From: Geoanaerobacter pelophilus
GTDB taxonomy: Bacteria; Desulfobacterota; Desulfuromonadia; Geobacterales; DSM-12255
Assembly: GCF_018476885.1 (NCBI RefSeq)
Contig: NZ_JAHCVJ010000001.1
Span: 186,001-250,000 of the forward strand
Direction of reading: 5' to 3'
Length of the DNA: 64,000 nt
Shown here: positions 61,513 through 64,000 of the stretch, piece by piece
Position numbering within the stretch: position 1 is the first letter of the stretch
Layout: each line of letters begins with the position of its first letter
Made by a program: the position numbers and the translations under genes
The notes under the pieces: model-generated
Told to the model about the DNA's origin: nothing
What the model saw: only the letters and a program-made list of their open reading frames with translations
The model's database searches: none

Positions 61513-61962
61513 TCAATCAACTTTAACCAGAAGGTGTGTTCCCCGCATACCGACAGTCGCGTGCGGTGTCTCAAGACGTACACTGTTAGGTGCCAGTTTT
61601 GCTATCTGTCCTGACAGATATGATGCCGTTCCCTGGATTATCCTTGCAATGAACGACAATTTTTTTTCGTTCGGCTGAAACAGAAACCTGTCTATGACAA
61701 TACTGCTATTCGGTCCGATTGCGATAACCGTGTCGTCCTCGAATATCAAGCCTGCCTTTCCATTAACTCCAGTCTTGATATGATCGCCTTGCCGAAGTTT
61801 CATGTTTCCATCTGCCTTGACAGAGGAGTTATCTCTCAAAACTACAACATCACCGTGTAGAGACTTAACGATACCAACATACTCCGGCCCGGCCGCCAAG
61901 CAAAGAGGGCAGCAAACAAGGACCAGCGCAACCACTAAAACCATCAAGTAGAGAGTTTTCAT
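61513..61962 (-). CDS. FecR-domain secreted protein
   Basis: 149 residues. A signal peptide (YLMVLVVALVLVCCPLCLA-A) is followed by a single FecR domain: GIVKSLHGDVVVLRDN, LRQGDHIKTGVNGKAGLIFE, DDTVIAIGPNSSIVID and TPHATVGMRGTHL. It lacks the cytoplasmic and membrane parts of true FecR anti-sigma factors, so it is a periplasmic FecR module, a type often found beside CHASE2 proteins. GAGGG precedes the ATG. First gene of the operon with the OmpA-like lipoprotein and the CHASE2 kinase. Confidence 0.87.
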   Translation of the reverse strand: MKTLYLMVLVVALVLVCCPLCLAAGPEYVGIVKSLHGDVVVLRDNSSVKADGNMKLRQGDHIKTGVNGKAGLIFEDDTVIAIGPNSSIVIDRFLFQPNEKKLSFIARIIQGTASYLSGQIAKLAPNSVRLETPHATVGMRGTHLLVKVD

Positions 61963-62070
61963 GTTCTGTACCCTCTTGGGCCACTTTAAAATCTAACGAT
62001 AACTGGATTGGAAACTCTGGCCGCTACTTTAAAATAAGCATATTAACTATCACTTATATATCATTAAATG

Positions 62071-62985
62071 TCAATACAGCGTTTTTCTTTGCGTAAGTTG
62101 CCTATCTGCTCGGTATTTCCTGACAAATCCTACCGGATGATACGAGAGCTTTGCTCCCCTCAAACCGGGCTCCCCAAGGTCTTGTTCCCGGTTGACATAA
62201 CTGCAGTCGGTAAACAGCAACCTGTTGAATTCCCTGTCTACAAGTTGTGACACCCCTTCCATGAACGGATCGGATTTTTCAAAGTGGCAAACTGAAGTTG
62301 TTGTATTTAAACGCTCCCCCAGGGCAAAGGCTCTTAATCTGCCGTCAGCAAGTACCACCACCCCTTCAAGCCCCAGTTGCCCGGCCAGCCTCAAAGCCTC
62401 AGCAGTGGCATCCACTTCCAGTAGCGAAGAGCGAGATGCTTCCGCACCTCTTACCCGTTGCCACTCTGCCAGCAGTTCAAGACAGCCTACAATGAATTCA
62501 TCCCTGAAAATTTCGACAAGGTAATCATGGCGACTGGTAAAGTAGTTTATCCGGTTTTTCTTCTTGTGGTACCGATTCCCGGGCAACTCCGCCAGATCGC
62601 TCCTAAGGTAAAGGTAATCGAAGGCATCACGGTCTTCGGAAACCAGAAGCCCTTCATCCTGAAGATAGCGCTCAACAAAAGCGTCGTCAGCACCGTAAAG
62701 GGTCATTCCTGCATCGAACAGAACCTGGAGTGCACCTCTTATATCTCCAGACATAGGCGGCAGAAAACGGGGCTCTCCATCATACCCCTTTCCTAGAATG
62801 ACCAAAGATTCGTCAATCATGGTCAGACGATAGTCATGCGCTATTCTAAAGAGATAAAGCCCGGCGAATGTCAATTCAGACACCTGTGGTTGAAGATCAG
62901 TAAATAACCGGTCAAGAAGAGACTTATCAGAAAGCTCAAGAGGCCTGTCAACAGGAAATTCGGGGATGAGGGATTTAGTATCCAT
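62071..62985 (-). CDS. DUF2156 (phosphatidylglycerol lysyltransferase C-domain-like) protein
   Basis: 304 residues, cytoplasmic, of the double-GNAT-like DUF2156 fold: FAGLYLFRIAHDYRLTMIDE, DYLYLRSDLAELPGNRYHKK with the family-typical KKKNRINYF, DREFNRLLFTDCSYVNREQD-LGEPGLRGAKLSYHPVGFV near the end. Related domains aminoacylate lipids or peptides using charged tRNA, but stand-alone proteins like this are uncharacterised. It has its own unit, 107 bases upstream of the FecR gene. Confidence 0.88.
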   Translation of the reverse strand: MDTKSLIPEFPVDRPLELSDKSLLDRLFTDLQPQVSELTFAGLYLFRIAHDYRLTMIDESLVILGKGYDGEPRFLPPMSGDIRGALQVLFDAGMTLYGADDAFVERYLQDEGLLVSEDRDAFDYLYLRSDLAELPGNRYHKKKNRINYFTSRHDYLVEIFRDEFIVGCLELLAEWQRVRGAEASRSSLLEVDATAEALRLAGQLGLEGVVVLADGRLRAFALGERLNTTTSVCHFEKSDPFMEGVSQLVDREFNRLLFTDCSYVNREQDLGEPGLRGAKLSYHPVGFVRKYRADRQLTQRKTLY

Positions 62986-63089
62986 AGCGTAAGTATATCC
63001 ATGCTAAATGAGTTTGGAAAGTGCGGCTGCTTGAAAATGCAACATCTAACGATACATTATTCTGAATGAGAATCTCAGAAGGAGCAATT

Positions 63090-63413
63090 ATGAAGCAAAT
63101 CCTGCCATGCATCATTCTTGTTGCATTCACCTCGGTCGAGTGCGAGGCAATTAACGGTAAACAGCTCCCCTCGCCGCCGCCAGCACCTGAGAAGAAAAAT
63201 GCAAAACCACACTCAGCGTTAAAGTATAAAAAGAAAAGAATCTCCAGACAGGAAATCGAAAGACTAAGAAAACAATCTGAAAAGGAAGGGAAGCGCCAGG
63301 GGATAGAAGCCCGACGACGAGAATACCAACAAATGCAGAAAGCTAGAGAGCAAGGGATGAAACAGATGCAGGAGGAGATTCTAAAACAACAACGCACAAA
63401 AGATCATCAGTAG
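63090..63413 (+). CDS. Small secreted, highly charged helical protein
   Basis: 107 residues from the ATG at 63090, which has AGGAG six bases upstream; an ATG at 63066 is in frame. Signal-like N-terminus ILPCIILVAFTSVECEA, then a Pro segment (SPPPAPEKK) and a Lys/Arg/Glu/Gln-rich helix (~50-107, RISRQEIERLRKQSEKEGKR), probably coiled coil. I do not recognise the family. Confidence 0.65.
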   Translation: MKQILPCIILVAFTSVECEAINGKQLPSPPPAPEKKNAKPHSALKYKKKRISRQEIERLRKQSEKEGKRQGIEARRREYQQMQKAREQGMKQMQEEILKQQRTKDHQ

Positions 63414-63423
63414 TAACGAAAAA

Positions 63424-63452
63424 CACAGGCGAAGCAAAAAGCCCCGCCTGTG
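63424..63452. terminator. Inverted repeat between convergent genes
   Basis: CACAGGCG / CGCCTGTG stem (8 bp) with a 13-base loop, and no strong T-run. Possible terminator for the genes on either side. Confidence 0.45.
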
Positions 63453-63474
63453 CATTCTAACAATTCGTTATCGT

Positions 63475-64000
63475 TTACTGCAGCACTCCTCCTATGACCG
63501 CAGGTGCAGCCTTAACGGCATTCTGCCGGGTTGTAGTTGCATTCCTGAGCCCCAATGCCGGATCGACCCAACCAGCTGCGACTATTGAAGCCGGAAGGGT
63601 ATAAGAGGTATAAGCCAGCCCTGCCCCAGTGCAGTTCGTTAGAGCAACGCCTATCATCCTCTGTGATACGTCCAGAGGCTTGACCAGGTATTCAGTCGTA
63701 CCATTGACAACCTTGTCACCTAGCTTGATATAGAACTGCGGCACCCACCTGACATCCCGGCTGTTGGTGCATGTAACATCCGCACCGGTGTTTGCATTTA
63801 CACACTTACCTGGAATACCGTTAAGTTGGCCAAAGCCAGAGTAATCCAAGGAGTAGTTCGGGCCTGCGCCTGTCTGAGACTTGTCGTAGGTTACCCTTAG
63901 AGGCTGTTCGAACGCCTCGAATGTACCATCACTCTTCTTTAGCGCCGTCAGTTTGTTCCAGTTGTTGGAGCCGGTCTCCCAAGTATAGTAAACAGCCAGA
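63475..64000 (-). CDS. Unrecognised protein, C-terminal part
   Basis: The frame is open from the TAA at 63475 to the window edge (about 174 residues) and probably beyond; an internal TTG at 63849 is not a likely start. Visible sequence includes VYYTWETGSNNWNKLTALKK, FEQPLRVTYDKSQTG and GNRY-free beta-type stretches such as VRWVPQFYIKLGDKVVNG. Four Cys are present but no CxxCH haem site. The sequence looks extracytoplasmic (Asn/Thr/Gly-rich). Family unknown; the start and full domains lie outside the window. Confidence 0.6.
   Translation of the reverse strand, partial: LAVYYTWETGSNNWNKLTALKKSDGTFEAFEQPLRVTYDKSQTGAGPNYSLDYSGFGQLNGIPGKCVNANTGADVTCTNSRDVRWVPQFYIKLGDKVVNGTTEYLVKPLDVSQRMIGVALTNCTGAGLAYTSYTLPASIVAAGWVDPALGLRNATTTRQNAVKAAPAVIGGVLQ

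Overview
The window looks like chromosomal DNA of a Geobacter-type bacterium (Desulfuromonadia). It has moderately high GC, many two-component and hybrid kinases, RodZ, an OmpA/FecR/CHASE2 signalling set, DUF6178, a long class II fructose-bisphosphate aldolase, and the mercury-methylation pair hgcA-hgcB. The lineage is my inference from gene content, not a database match. No phage, transposase or CRISPR array was seen.

Layout. 1-10837 (minus strand): coaBC end, metallo-hydrolase, YhaM-like nuclease, FAD oxidoreductase, a two-component/universal-stress cluster, then rodZ, TPR lipoprotein, PfkB kinase, mtnP and an SlyD-like isomerase. 11051-15477: ammonium transporter with a sigma-54-type promoter, a sensor kinase and oligoendopeptidase F. 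15712-24000: a 1615-residue secreted beta-propeller/Ig/dockerin protein with a lipoprotein partner, an outer-membrane barrel protein and two lipoproteins, one carrying an in-frame dispersed repeat. 24187-33521: MCP plus phosphate-type binding protein, a second repeat copy, an orphan DppC-like permease, an NtrC-type regulator and a large hybrid kinase.

33522-35700 is the most interesting part. A Cys-rich MarR regulator, hgcA and hgcB sit between a decayed copy of the cydC 3' end and the intact cydDC thiol exporter. The hgcA frame continues upstream through one TGA to an ATG with a good ribosome site 19 nt after marR. That TGA sits in a Pro-Pro-Cys-TGA-Gly-Pro-Pro context and is followed, after 18 nt, by a hairpin meeting the bacterial SECIS consensus. 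The hgcB stop is also TGA, followed in frame by a Cys-rich 15-codon tail and another hairpin candidate. I propose that HgcA, and possibly HgcB, are selenoproteins. A selenium-using tRNA enzyme gene (mnmH) lies in the same window.

35769-46157: cydDC, a PerM-type permease, fba, a DMT transporter, tRNA-Leu, rmuC, DUF6178 and YkgJ genes. 46676-51031: a small zinc-ribbon gene, rph-rdgB, four tRNAs, and a zinc-ribbon membrane protein next to a pseudopilin. 51086-64000: a second orphan PstS-like protein, FliK-like and FlhB-C-like genes, a Crp/Fnr regulator, an OmpA protein with an Ig-like insert, mnmH, a FecR / OmpA-lipoprotein / CHASE2-kinase operon, a DUF2156 gene, a small secreted protein and the 3' end of an unrecognised gene.
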